Source: Terriglobia bacterium
Lineage (GTDB): Bacteria > Acidobacteriota > Terriglobia > Terriglobales > Acidobacteriaceae
Direction: 5' to 3'
Length of the DNA stretch: 64,000 bases
Assembly (NCBI GenBank): GCA_020073185.1
Contig: JAIQFT010000012.1
Location: 1-64,000, forward strand
The number at the start of each line of letters is the position of its first letter. Position 1 is the stretch's first letter. Position numbers and translations under genes: made by a program. Below are positions 19,570 to 26,523 of this stretch, piece after piece. The notes under the pieces were generated by a model, which had not been told where the DNA came from, did not search any database, and saw only the letters and a program-made list of their open reading frames with translations.

Positions 19570-20301
19570 ATGAGCCCCATTTCCATCAGCGTGCTGCTGG
19601 GCCTGACCGCCGCCGCCGCCAACGTGTTCGGCGGCGCGGTCATCGCGTGGAAGCGGTGGCATTACAGCTACCTGAAATATTTCGTGGCCCTCGGTTCCGG
19701 ATTCATGCTGGCCACCGCGCTGATGGAGATGGTGCCGGAGAGCGTGCGCCTGCGCGGACGAGACGCCGGGTTCCTGGTGCTGGTCGGCTACCTGATTGTT
19801 CATTTTTTCGAGCACACGGTCTCGCCGCATTTTCATTTTGGCGAGGAGACGCACGAAGACGAGTTCGTGCAGAAGCACAAGTCGTGGTCGGTACTGCTGG
19901 GGCTGGTGATCCACACCTTCTTCGACGGCATCGCCATCGCCTCCGGTTTCTTGGTTTCCACCGGGCTGGGGTGGGTCATTTTTTTCGCCGTGTTCCTGCA
20001 CAAGATTCCGGAAGGCTTCACCGTGGCCTCGGTGATGCTGGCCAGCGGCCGCAGCCGCGCGTTGGCGTGGGGATCGTCGGTGCTGTTGGGCGCGGCCACG
20101 CTGCTCGGGGTGCTGACCATGGTGATCACGCGGCAGGCGGTGAGCGTGGGGCTGCCGGTCTCGGCGGGTGTCACCATCTACGTCGCGGCCTCGGACCTGA
20201 TTCCGGAAGTCAACCGCGAGCCCGGGATCAAGATGGCGCTGGTGGTGTTTCTCGGCGTGGGATGTCTCTTCCTGATGGACCACGTTTTACATGTGCACTA
20301 G
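19570..20301 (+). CDS. ZIP-family metal transporter
   Basis: 243 residues with about eight TM helices. The metal-site signatures of ZIP proteins are present: HTFFDGIAIASGF in TM4 and HKIPEGFTVAS in TM5, with a His/Glu-rich loop (FHFGEETHEDEF) between TM3 and TM4. Such proteins import zinc or another divalent cation into the cytoplasm. A start codon ATG sits 23 bases after an octamer-repeat array. No clear Zur box was seen. Confidence 0.88.
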   Translation: MSPISISVLLGLTAAAANVFGGAVIAWKRWHYSYLKYFVALGSGFMLATALMEMVPESVRLRGRDAGFLVLVGYLIVHFFEHTVSPHFHFGEETHEDEFVQKHKSWSVLLGLVIHTFFDGIAIASGFLVSTGLGWVIFFAVFLHKIPEGFTVASVMLASGRSRALAWGSSVLLGAATLLGVLTMVITRQAVSVGLPVSAGVTIYVAASDLIPEVNREPGIKMALVVFLGVGCLFLMDHVLHVH

Positions 20302-20331
20302 CGTGCACCGCGGAGTAGAATCCCGGCATCC

Positions 20332-20868
20332 GTGGCTGCTTCCGAAAACATCCCTGGGGATCACTCTCCGCCTCTCGCAGCGGAGCCAGAGGCGCCGCTG
20401 CGCCGCCTCTGGCTGCTGATGCTGACGCGCAACCTGTGGCTGTTCGCCGGCGCCGTCGGCGCTGTCATGTTCATTGGCAGCGTGGGATTCGATCTCGTGC
20501 TGCTCCAGCGCCGGGAAACGCCGCTGGCCATCGTGGTGTCCAACGCCCTGGTCGCCTTGCTGGCGGCCACGCTGGTGTTTACCCTGCTGGCGTACGGGCG
20601 CGAACAGCGCCGCTGCATCGAGGAGCGCATGGCAGCGCTCATTGAAGTGAACCACAACATCCGCAACGCGCTGCAGTCGCTGGCCTTTGCCGCCGGCACT
20701 CTGAAAGACCGCAAGGAAGCGGCAGTCATCAACGAGGCCATTCTGCGCATCCGGTGGGCTTTGTCGGAGGTGCTGCCGCGGGTGGAGCCCACCTTCGAGC
20801 CCTTCGAGGGCAGCGCGCGCCACGCCGAGCAGCACAACGTGCTGCCGCGCGATCGCGACGCGGGCTGA
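20332..20868 (+). CDS. two-TM membrane protein with histidine-kinase H-box but no ATPase domain
   Basis: 178 residues from GTG 20332 (TAGAAT box at 20316-20321). Two TM helices (about 33-55 and 65-87), then a helical segment containing EVNHNIRNALQSLAF, which matches the phospho-acceptor H-box of histidine kinases, and a second helix INEAILRIRWALSEVLPRVE. The protein ends there: no N, G1 or G2 boxes. It may dimerise with or receive phosphate from a separate kinase. The next gene is a paralogue. Confidence 0.65.
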   Translation: MAASENIPGDHSPPLAAEPEAPLRRLWLLMLTRNLWLFAGAVGAVMFIGSVGFDLVLLQRRETPLAIVVSNALVALLAATLVFTLLAYGREQRRCIEERMAALIEVNHNIRNALQSLAFAAGTLKDRKEAAVINEAILRIRWALSEVLPRVEPTFEPFEGSARHAEQHNVLPRDRDAG

Positions 20869-20925
20869 CTCCCGCACGCCTCGACGCCCTGCTCCAGCAA
20901 ATGAGTAGAATGGTTGCCACCAGCC

Positions 20926-21372
20926 ATGAATACTCCCTCCAAGAATTCCAAGCCAGCGCCTGAAGTCGGGCCCGCGGCGCCAGCGCTGCGCGCGTTTCCG
21001 TATCTGCGATGGAAACTGGTTTCGCTGGCGGTGGCGGCGGCGGCGGCCGTGTTTTTTCTCAGCGCCGGCTTGGACTGGTTCATTCTCCGCGAGCACGAAA
21101 CCCGGCGCGTGGCCCTCGAAGTCTCCGATTGCCTGGCCGCCTTGATTTCCGGCGTCCTGGTGTTTCGTCTCCTGCAGTACGAGCGCGACCGCCGCCGCCA
21201 GTTGCGGCAGCGCTTGGAAGTGATCGCGGAGATGAACCACCACGTGCGCAACGCGCTGCAGGTGATTTCGCTCTCCGCTTATTCCTACGCCGACCAGCAA
21301 CAACTCGCGACGGTCAAGAAGAGCGTCGACCGCACCCAGTGGGCGCTCGAGGAAATTCTTCCCAAGCTTTAG
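20926..21372 (+). CDS. paralogous two-TM H-box-only protein
   Basis: 148 residues from ATG 20926. It has the same layout as the gene before it: two TM helices, then EMNHHVRNALQVISLSAYSY and VKKSVDRTQWALEEILPKL. The alignable parts (NH-x-RNALQ, RxxWALxEILP) show a tandem duplication. It also lacks a catalytic ATPase domain. A TAGAAT box lies at 20906-20911. The heptamer array at 21376 begins right after its stop. Confidence 0.65.
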   Translation: MNTPSKNSKPAPEVGPAAPALRAFPYLRWKLVSLAVAAAAAVFFLSAGLDWFILREHETRRVALEVSDCLAALISGVLVFRLLQYERDRRRQLRQRLEVIAEMNHHVRNALQVISLSAYSYADQQQLATVKKSVDRTQWALEEILPKL

Positions 21373-21375
21373 GCA

Positions 21376-21396
21376 GGAGTTAGTAGTTAGGAGTTA
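21376..21396 (+). repeat. heptamer array (GGAGTTA/GTAGTTA)
   Basis: GGAGTTA, GTAGTTA, GGAGTTA in tandem, starting four bases after the stop at 21372. An inverted partner lies beyond the next small gene. Confidence 0.65.
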
Positions 21397-21404
21397 GCGG
21401 CAAC

Positions 21405-21599
21405 ATGGCCAGTTCCGGCGCCCATGGTGGCTACACGATGATGCGCGACCCGAAGTGGTCAAGGGCGGAGAAGGCGGTGGCCAGAAAGGCGTTCGACCAG
21501 GCGCTGCAGCGGGAGTTGGAGGCGGTGCTCCAGGAGGCCAAGACGATGGCCGCGAAGATCGCGCCGCGACATGAGAGCAATACGGACTCTGCGCGCTAG
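21405..21599 (+). CDS. short FRP-like (fluorescence recovery protein N-terminal) helical protein
   Basis: 64 residues, mostly helical. The segment WSRAEKAVARKAFDQALQRE resembles the N-terminal helix of the FRP family (cyanobacterial orange-carotenoid regulator and its relatives in non-phototrophs), which has W-S-x-x-E and A-F-x-x-A-x-x-R-E. The family usually continues to about 100 residues with a RRxEIDxKYDYRYSVL motif; here the protein stops before it. It may be a truncated member or a small independent helical protein. The gene is bracketed by inverted heptamer repeats, so its end may have been altered by them. No Shine-Dalgarno is evident. Confidence 0.45.
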   Translation: MASSGAHGGYTMMRDPKWSRAEKAVARKAFDQALQRELEAVLQEAKTMAAKIAPRHESNTDSAR

Positions 21600-21613
21600 C
21601 TCCTAACTACTCC
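21596..21613 (-). repeat. inverted partner of the 21376 heptamer array
   Basis: CTAGCTCCTAACTACTCC overlaps the TAG stop of the small gene. CTCCTAACTAC is the exact reverse complement of GTAGTTAGGAG at 21383-21393. Confidence 0.6.
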
Positions 21614-22815
21614 ACCTGATGCTGCGCCGTGTAGCCTTCGCGGGCGGTGACCTGGAACTTCAGGTCCTTGCCTTTCTGATCACGCACGTGCAACGGACCG
21701 CCGTCGGGCGCCACCACCTCCACCTTCAGCTTGCGGTAAGTGCCGTCCAATCTCGAATTGGTGGGGTGATAGGCGAGCACGTACTGGTTGCGGATGTTCT
21801 GTCCGATGTCGCGGAAGATTTCCGGCATCTCGCCCGCGAAGCGCGGCTTGAACCAGCGTCCGCCGGTCATCTTGGAGAAAGTGTTCATCTGGTTGTCGGC
21901 CTGCAAAAAATCAATGCTCGTGGTGCAGGGGAACAGACCCCCGCCGCCGCCCCCGCCGCGCGCTTCCGCCCAGATCCGCAGCGCCTCGCCGGTGCTGATG
22001 GTGAAGATGGTGACGTTCGGCGTGGCCTTAACCTTCTTCAGGATCTTGTCATACGTCATGCGGCTGAAGGTGTCGCAGCCGCTGGCCACCAGGATGATGT
22101 ATTTGCGGCCTGCAATACCGTCCACGCGATCCAGCGTGTCGTAGAGCGCGTCGAACACATTGGTTTCGCTGAAGCCGGGAATCCGCAAGGTGTTCAGCGC
22201 CCCGAAAATCTTCTGCTTATCCTGGGTGAAATCGGTGACGATGAAGGGCTTCATATCGAAGGCCACCACGGCCACCCAATCCTCGGGCTTGAGGCTTTGC
22301 GCGAAGGCATACGAGGCGTTGAGCGCGTCGTACATGAAAGAGTAACTGCGCGCGGCGAACTCGACCAGCAGCACGGCGGTGATCGGCGCCTGCGACACCT
22401 CGAACTTCGTGATGCGCTGCGGCACGCCGTCCTCCTGGACGCGGAAGTTTCCCTCTTTCAGCCCGGGGATGAACTGGCCGTCCTTGGTGGTAACCAGCAC
22501 CGGCACCTGCACCAGGGCGGTGTCCACTTTCAGGGAATATTCGGGCATGCCCTCGATTTTTTTGGGTGGCTGCGGCTTGGGTTCCGGCGGCGCTTCGCCT
22601 TTTTTCGGGACCGCCATCGGTCCGATGTCGCCCTCCGGCCCGCCGGCTTCCGCCGGCGCCGGCTGCGTCGGTTTCCCCGCGGGCGGCGGTGACGGCACCT
22701 GCTGCGCCCACGCGGGGAGGCCCAGGATCACGGCGAAGGCTGCGATCACTACCATTGCCGCAACTGCGCGCCTCAGGGCCGCGCCGCCGGAAGTAAGGCA
22801 TTTCACATCCAACAT
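21607..22815 (-). CDS. secreted VWFA-related acidobacterial-domain protein
   Basis: 402 residues. Signal peptide to about residue 38 (AVILGLPAWAQ), a Pro-rich linker, then the conserved strand region SLKVDTALVQVPVLVTTKDG and NFRVQEDGVPQRITKFE typical of the 'VWFA-related Acidobacterial domain' family, followed by a von Willebrand A fold and a C-terminal segment (YRKLKVEVVAPDG). The usual metal-site DxSxS is degenerate here (VEFAARS). Function of the family is unknown; it acts outside the inner membrane. It is divergent from the S55 gene at 23008. Confidence 0.85.
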   Translation of the reverse strand: MLDVKCLTSGGAALRRAVAAMVVIAAFAVILGLPAWAQQVPSPPPAGKPTQPAPAEAGGPEGDIGPMAVPKKGEAPPEPKPQPPKKIEGMPEYSLKVDTALVQVPVLVTTKDGQFIPGLKEGNFRVQEDGVPQRITKFEVSQAPITAVLLVEFAARSYSFMYDALNASYAFAQSLKPEDWVAVVAFDMKPFIVTDFTQDKQKIFGALNTLRIPGFSETNVFDALYDTLDRVDGIAGRKYIILVASGCDTFSRMTYDKILKKVKATPNVTIFTISTGEALRIWAEARGGGGGGGLFPCTTSIDFLQADNQMNTFSKMTGGRWFKPRFAGEMPEIFRDIGQNIRNQYVLAYHPTNSRLDGTYRKLKVEVVAPDGGPLHVRDQKGKDLKFQVTAREGYTAQHQVE

Positions 22816-22835
22816 GAGGAATTCCCTTCGTCGTC

Positions 22836-22853
22836 TCTATACGTTAGTATAGA
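22836..22853 (-). promoter_or_regulatory. palindromic -10/operator-like site before the VWFA gene
   Basis: TCTATAC-GTTA-GTATAGA is a perfect 7-base inverted repeat 21 bases upstream of the start codon. On the minus strand it contains TATACT, a good -10 hexamer. It could be promoter, operator or both. Confidence 0.45.
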
Positions 22854-23007
22854 TGGGCTACTCCGCTTTTTCACTGCGCGTGATCGTGCAATCCATCCCC
22901 TCCACGCAGGGATTGCGGTCCCGCAACTCTCGCTTTCCAAGCGGGTTTGTGGAAAGGATGAACTGACTGCGCGAGCCGAGATTCACGCGCGCCGTCCACC
23001 AGGTGGT

Positions 23008-24810
23008 ATGAACAAAGCTGTGTTGCCGCGCCTTCTTCTCCTCGGGCTCGTTCTGCTGATTGCGATCGTTGCCCTTGCCGAAACGCCTGCCATCGCGCCG
23101 CAAACGACCACGCCAATCCTGCCGCTGTCGGAAGTGCAAGCGGGAATGCGCGGCGTCGCCTACACCGTGTTCCAAGGCGTCACGCCGGAGCCGATGGACG
23201 TGGAAGTTCTCGGCGTGCTGCGCAACGCCAACGGTCCCAAAGGCGACATCATTCTGGTGCGTCTGCACGGCAAGAGAGTCGAGTACACGGGCGTGGTCGC
23301 CGGCATGAGCGGCAGCCCGGTCTACGTGGACGGCAGGCTGATGGGCGCCCTGGCGTTTCGTATCGGTGAATTTTCCAAGGAGCCGATCGCCGGCGTGACG
23401 CCGATCGAGAAGATGCTGGAGATCAACGCTCTCGACAACACTCCGGCGGCAGACGGGCAATCCATTCCTTCCGCCAAAAGCGAAACGACGCCCAGCAGCG
23501 GCCCGGGAACGCCGAGCGGCATCGCAGGCGCCGTCAACCTGCTGCGTCCGATCGAGACGCCCCTGGTCTTCACCGGGTTCACCCAGGACGCGGTCAACCG
23601 TTTCGCTCCGCAGTTCGCCAACGCCGGCATCGTGCCCGTGATGGGCGCCGGTTCGGTGTCGAATGAGAGACAGCCTGAGCCGATCGAACCCGGGTCGTCG
23701 GTCAGCGCCATCCTGGTGCGCGGCGACCTGAACATCGCCGCCACCTGCACTGTCACCTACATGGACCCGCAGCGCCTGCTCGCCTGCGGCCATCCCCTGC
23801 TGCAGTTCGGCAAGGTGGACATGCCCATGACCAAGGCGCGCGTGCTGGCCACGCTGCCTTCGCCGCTCAATGCCTTCAAGATCGTCAACACCACCGAACC
23901 GGTGGGCGCGTTCGTACAGGATCGCCACACCGGCATCCTTGGCCGCTTTGGCAAGCAACCGGAAATGATCCCGGTCACGCTCACCATTCACGACGCCAAC
24001 CAGCCCAAGCAGTTTCACTATGAGGTTCTGAACAACAGCAAGCTGACTCCGGTGGCCATGATGGCCACCCTGTTCAGCGCGCTGCAGGGGGTCAACGACG
24101 CGGGCGAGGATGTCACCTACCGCATGACCGGCAGCATCAGTGTCCAGGGCTATCCGACGGTTCACATCCAGAATATGTACGCGCCCTCCGACGCCGGCGC
24201 ACCCACCGCCTTTGCCTCCGCCATTTCACTGGGCGAGCGCTTTGGACGCATCTACCAGAACCCGTACGACAAGGCCAAGATCAGGGCTGTCGAACTGGAT
24301 TTCGACATCGTGCGCGAGCGCCGCTCGGCGCAACTGGAGAGCGCGCGCACCGACGTGACCGAAGCGCGCCCGGGCGATGACATCGTGATCGAGTCCGCGC
24401 TTCGCCCTTACCGCGGCGAGCGTATCGTGCGCCAGATTCCGGTGAAGATTCCGACCTCCACCCCCAAAGGAACCCTGCGCATCCTGATCAGCGACGGCAA
24501 CACGCTGGACCGCATGCGCAATATCGGCAGCAATTTCGGGCACCGCATGGACCTGGCCTCCACCATCGCCCTGCTCAACAAGGAGCACTCTAACGACCGT
24601 CTCTACGTCTCGCTGCTGGAGGCCAACCCGCAAGCCATGGTGGAAGACAAGGTCATGCCGGCCCTGCCGCTGTCGGTGATGAACGTCATGGAAGGCATGC
24701 GCGGAACGCAGGACATGGTGGTCGTGGGCGAGTCGTCGGTCAACGAGGCCTCCACCCCGCTGGACTACGTGGTTTCGGGAGCCCAGATCATTACCGTGAC
24801 GGTGAAGTAA
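23008..24810 (+). CDS. SpoIVB-type (S55) peptidase-domain protein
   Basis: 600 residues. Signal peptide (LPRLLLLGLVLLIAIVALAE). The S55 domain follows: LSEVQAGMRGVAYTVFQG at about 40-57 and the catalytic-serine motif GMSGSPVYVDGRLMGALAF at about 99-117. The rest resembles acidobacterial S55 proteins, with CGHPLLQFG (about residue 264) and a long C-terminal beta-rich part. In Bacillus, SpoIVB cleaves a sigma-processing partner; here no sporulation genes occur and the substrate is unknown. Likely periplasmic. Confidence 0.85.
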   Translation: MNKAVLPRLLLLGLVLLIAIVALAETPAIAPQTTTPILPLSEVQAGMRGVAYTVFQGVTPEPMDVEVLGVLRNANGPKGDIILVRLHGKRVEYTGVVAGMSGSPVYVDGRLMGALAFRIGEFSKEPIAGVTPIEKMLEINALDNTPAADGQSIPSAKSETTPSSGPGTPSGIAGAVNLLRPIETPLVFTGFTQDAVNRFAPQFANAGIVPVMGAGSVSNERQPEPIEPGSSVSAILVRGDLNIAATCTVTYMDPQRLLACGHPLLQFGKVDMPMTKARVLATLPSPLNAFKIVNTTEPVGAFVQDRHTGILGRFGKQPEMIPVTLTIHDANQPKQFHYEVLNNSKLTPVAMMATLFSALQGVNDAGEDVTYRMTGSISVQGYPTVHIQNMYAPSDAGAPTAFASAISLGERFGRIYQNPYDKAKIRAVELDFDIVRERRSAQLESARTDVTEARPGDDIVIESALRPYRGERIVRQIPVKIPTSTPKGTLRILISDGNTLDRMRNIGSNFGHRMDLASTIALLNKEHSNDRLYVSLLEANPQAMVEDKVMPALPLSVMNVMEGMRGTQDMVVVGESSVNEASTPLDYVVSGAQIITVTVK

Positions 24811-25117
24811 GCGGAAGAACCAGGGGTCAAAGAGTCGGCGGTCAGCGCCCGACTCCTGATTCCTGCCTCCTCATTCGCAAACTCTCCCCCTGCGCAATTT
24901 CACCCATCCTGGTCCGCCGGCCTGTGCGGTTACGCTCACAGAATGCTGTGACCGCGCGCACAGAGCCCCGGGTATTCCATCGCAAATAGCTGATTCTAAA
25001 CGCGTGCGCGCTCATCAAATCCGGCGGTGACGCTTTGGCTACCGCCGTGCTTTTGCTCCAAGTTGGAAACAGCGCTTCGAGCAGGGGAATGGGGAGGCAG
25101 CGGCCTCCGGAGGACTG
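24811..25117. other. gap before the Crp/Fnr gene
   Basis: No gene seen. A weak degenerate heptamer tract (CTCCTGA, TTCCTGC, CTCCTCA at 24853-24873) lies near the S55 stop. No clear Fnr box or promoter was found. Confidence 0.4.
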
Positions 25118-25969
25118 ATGGCAATGTCAACCTATCGCACCCCGTACAACCTTCAGCCGAGCGAATCCTGCGATCACTGCGGCGCTCGCTCAGCCGGCTT
25201 CTTCTGTCAACTGCCGGCGGCCACGCTGAAGAGGCTGGAAGCGATCTCCTTCGTCACCTCGTACCCGCACGGGGCGGTGCTGTTTGTCGAAGGGCAGGCG
25301 CCGCGCGGGGTGTACATGATCTGCCGCGGGCAGGCCAAACTCTCGGTCGTGTCGCCGGACGGCCGCACTCTGATTCTGAAGATTGCCGGCCCGGGCGAGG
25401 TCCTCGGACTCAGCGCCTGCGTCATGGACAAGGCCTACGAAGCCACCGTGGAGACGCTCAGCCCCTGCCAGGTGAACTTCATCCGCCGCGAGGATTTTCT
25501 GCGCTTCGTGCGCGAGGACTCGGAAGCCTGCCTCCTCGCCGCCATCCAGATCAGCAAGCAGTACAACAATGCCTGCCGGGAACTGCGCTGGGTGGGCCTT
25601 TCGCGTTCCGCCGACTGGCGCCTGGCCAGCCTGCTGCTGGGCTGGGGCGAGGATCATTCTGAAGGTAACGTTACCAACGAGTCGCCTTCCTTCAAAATGA
25701 CGTTGACCCACGAGGAGATTGCGCAAATGATCGGCACGACGCGCGAGACAGTGACCCGCGCGATGGCGCGCTTCAAGAAGCAGAAGCTGATTGAAGTGCG
25801 CGGTGCCACTCTGGTCCTGCGGAACCAGAAGATGCTGTTGGAAATCGCCGGACGTGGAGCTTTGTTCGTGGCCCCGCTGACGACGATGCCCCATGCCGAA
25901 CCCTTGGCAAGACAAAATTCCGCATTTCGGGTTGTAAGGGACAAACAGGCAGCCTGCGCAATCGTCTAA
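25118..25969 (+). CDS. Crp/Fnr-family transcriptional regulator with N-terminal Cys cluster
   Basis: 283 residues. N-terminal cysteines C18, C21 and C30 (CX2CX8C), then a cyclic-nucleotide-binding-type beta roll (about 45-160: HGAVLFVEGQAPRGVYMICR) and a winged helix with HEEIAQMIGTTRETVTRAMA (about 205-225). Further cysteines at 69, 101 and 117 could supply a fourth ligand for an Fe-S cluster, as in FNR, though the spacing differs from FNR's CX2CX5C. The last 45 residues are extra. A redox or oxygen response is possible, not shown. Confidence 0.85.
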   Translation: MAMSTYRTPYNLQPSESCDHCGARSAGFFCQLPAATLKRLEAISFVTSYPHGAVLFVEGQAPRGVYMICRGQAKLSVVSPDGRTLILKIAGPGEVLGLSACVMDKAYEATVETLSPCQVNFIRREDFLRFVREDSEACLLAAIQISKQYNNACRELRWVGLSRSADWRLASLLLGWGEDHSEGNVTNESPSFKMTLTHEEIAQMIGTTRETVTRAMARFKKQKLIEVRGATLVLRNQKMLLEIAGRGALFVAPLTTMPHAEPLARQNSAFRVVRDKQAACAIV

Positions 25970-25998
25970 GTCTTCAGGCTTAACCTGGGAGGCGCGTT

Positions 25999-26400
25999 AT
26001 GAGCCAGGTCCACGGTTACAAATGCGAGATCTGCGGCATCGAGGATTCCGATCACAGCAACTGGCTGCTCGTGAGCGACCAGCCGCGCGCCCACAACATC
26101 GACATCATCGAGTGGGACGACAAGCTCGCCGCCCAGCCGGGAATCTGCCACCTCTGCTGCACCGATCATCTCCAAGTTCTGGTTGGCGCCTGGATGATGC
26201 CCGACCTCGGCATCCCGCCTGCGGAAGCGACCGATGACCGCCGCGCCAAGCTGAACACTTTCAATATGGATCGCGCCTGCCTGAGCAGCGGCCTGGAGAC
26301 CGACCGCGAATCGATGCTGGCGATGCTCGACGCGGTGGAGGTCGTGCTGCAGACCTCCAAGCTCGACGACGAGGAGCCCACCACGGTCTTCGACGCCTAA
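25999..26400 (+). CDS. small Cys-rich protein of unknown function
   Basis: 133 residues starting MSQVHGYKCEICGIEDSDHS. C9/C12 and C50/C53/C54 form two zinc-knuckle-like pairs in the first 60 residues; the remainder is acidic and helical. It follows the Crp/Fnr gene by 29 bases and precedes a terminator, so the two may be co-transcribed. No family is recognised. Confidence 0.7.
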   Translation: MSQVHGYKCEICGIEDSDHSNWLLVSDQPRAHNIDIIEWDDKLAAQPGICHLCCTDHLQVLVGAWMMPDLGIPPAEATDDRRAKLNTFNMDRACLSSGLETDRESMLAMLDAVEVVLQTSKLDDEEPTTVFDA

Positions 26401-26419
26401 TAGTTTGCCTTCCCCCATG

Positions 26420-26450
26420 AGCCCCCGCCGTAGGTGCGGGGGCTTCTTGC
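26420..26450 (+). terminator. intrinsic terminator after the Cys-rich gene
   Basis: GCCCCCGC (26421-26428) pairs with GCGGGGGC (26436-26443), followed by a T-rich tract. It separates the regulator pair from the propeller gene. Confidence 0.7.
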
Positions 26451-26523
26451 TTCTCCTGACCGCCAGCCTCCGACCGCTGCCTGCTGTGGTACGCTGTTGT
26501 TAATTCCCCTCTTAGGATTCTTA

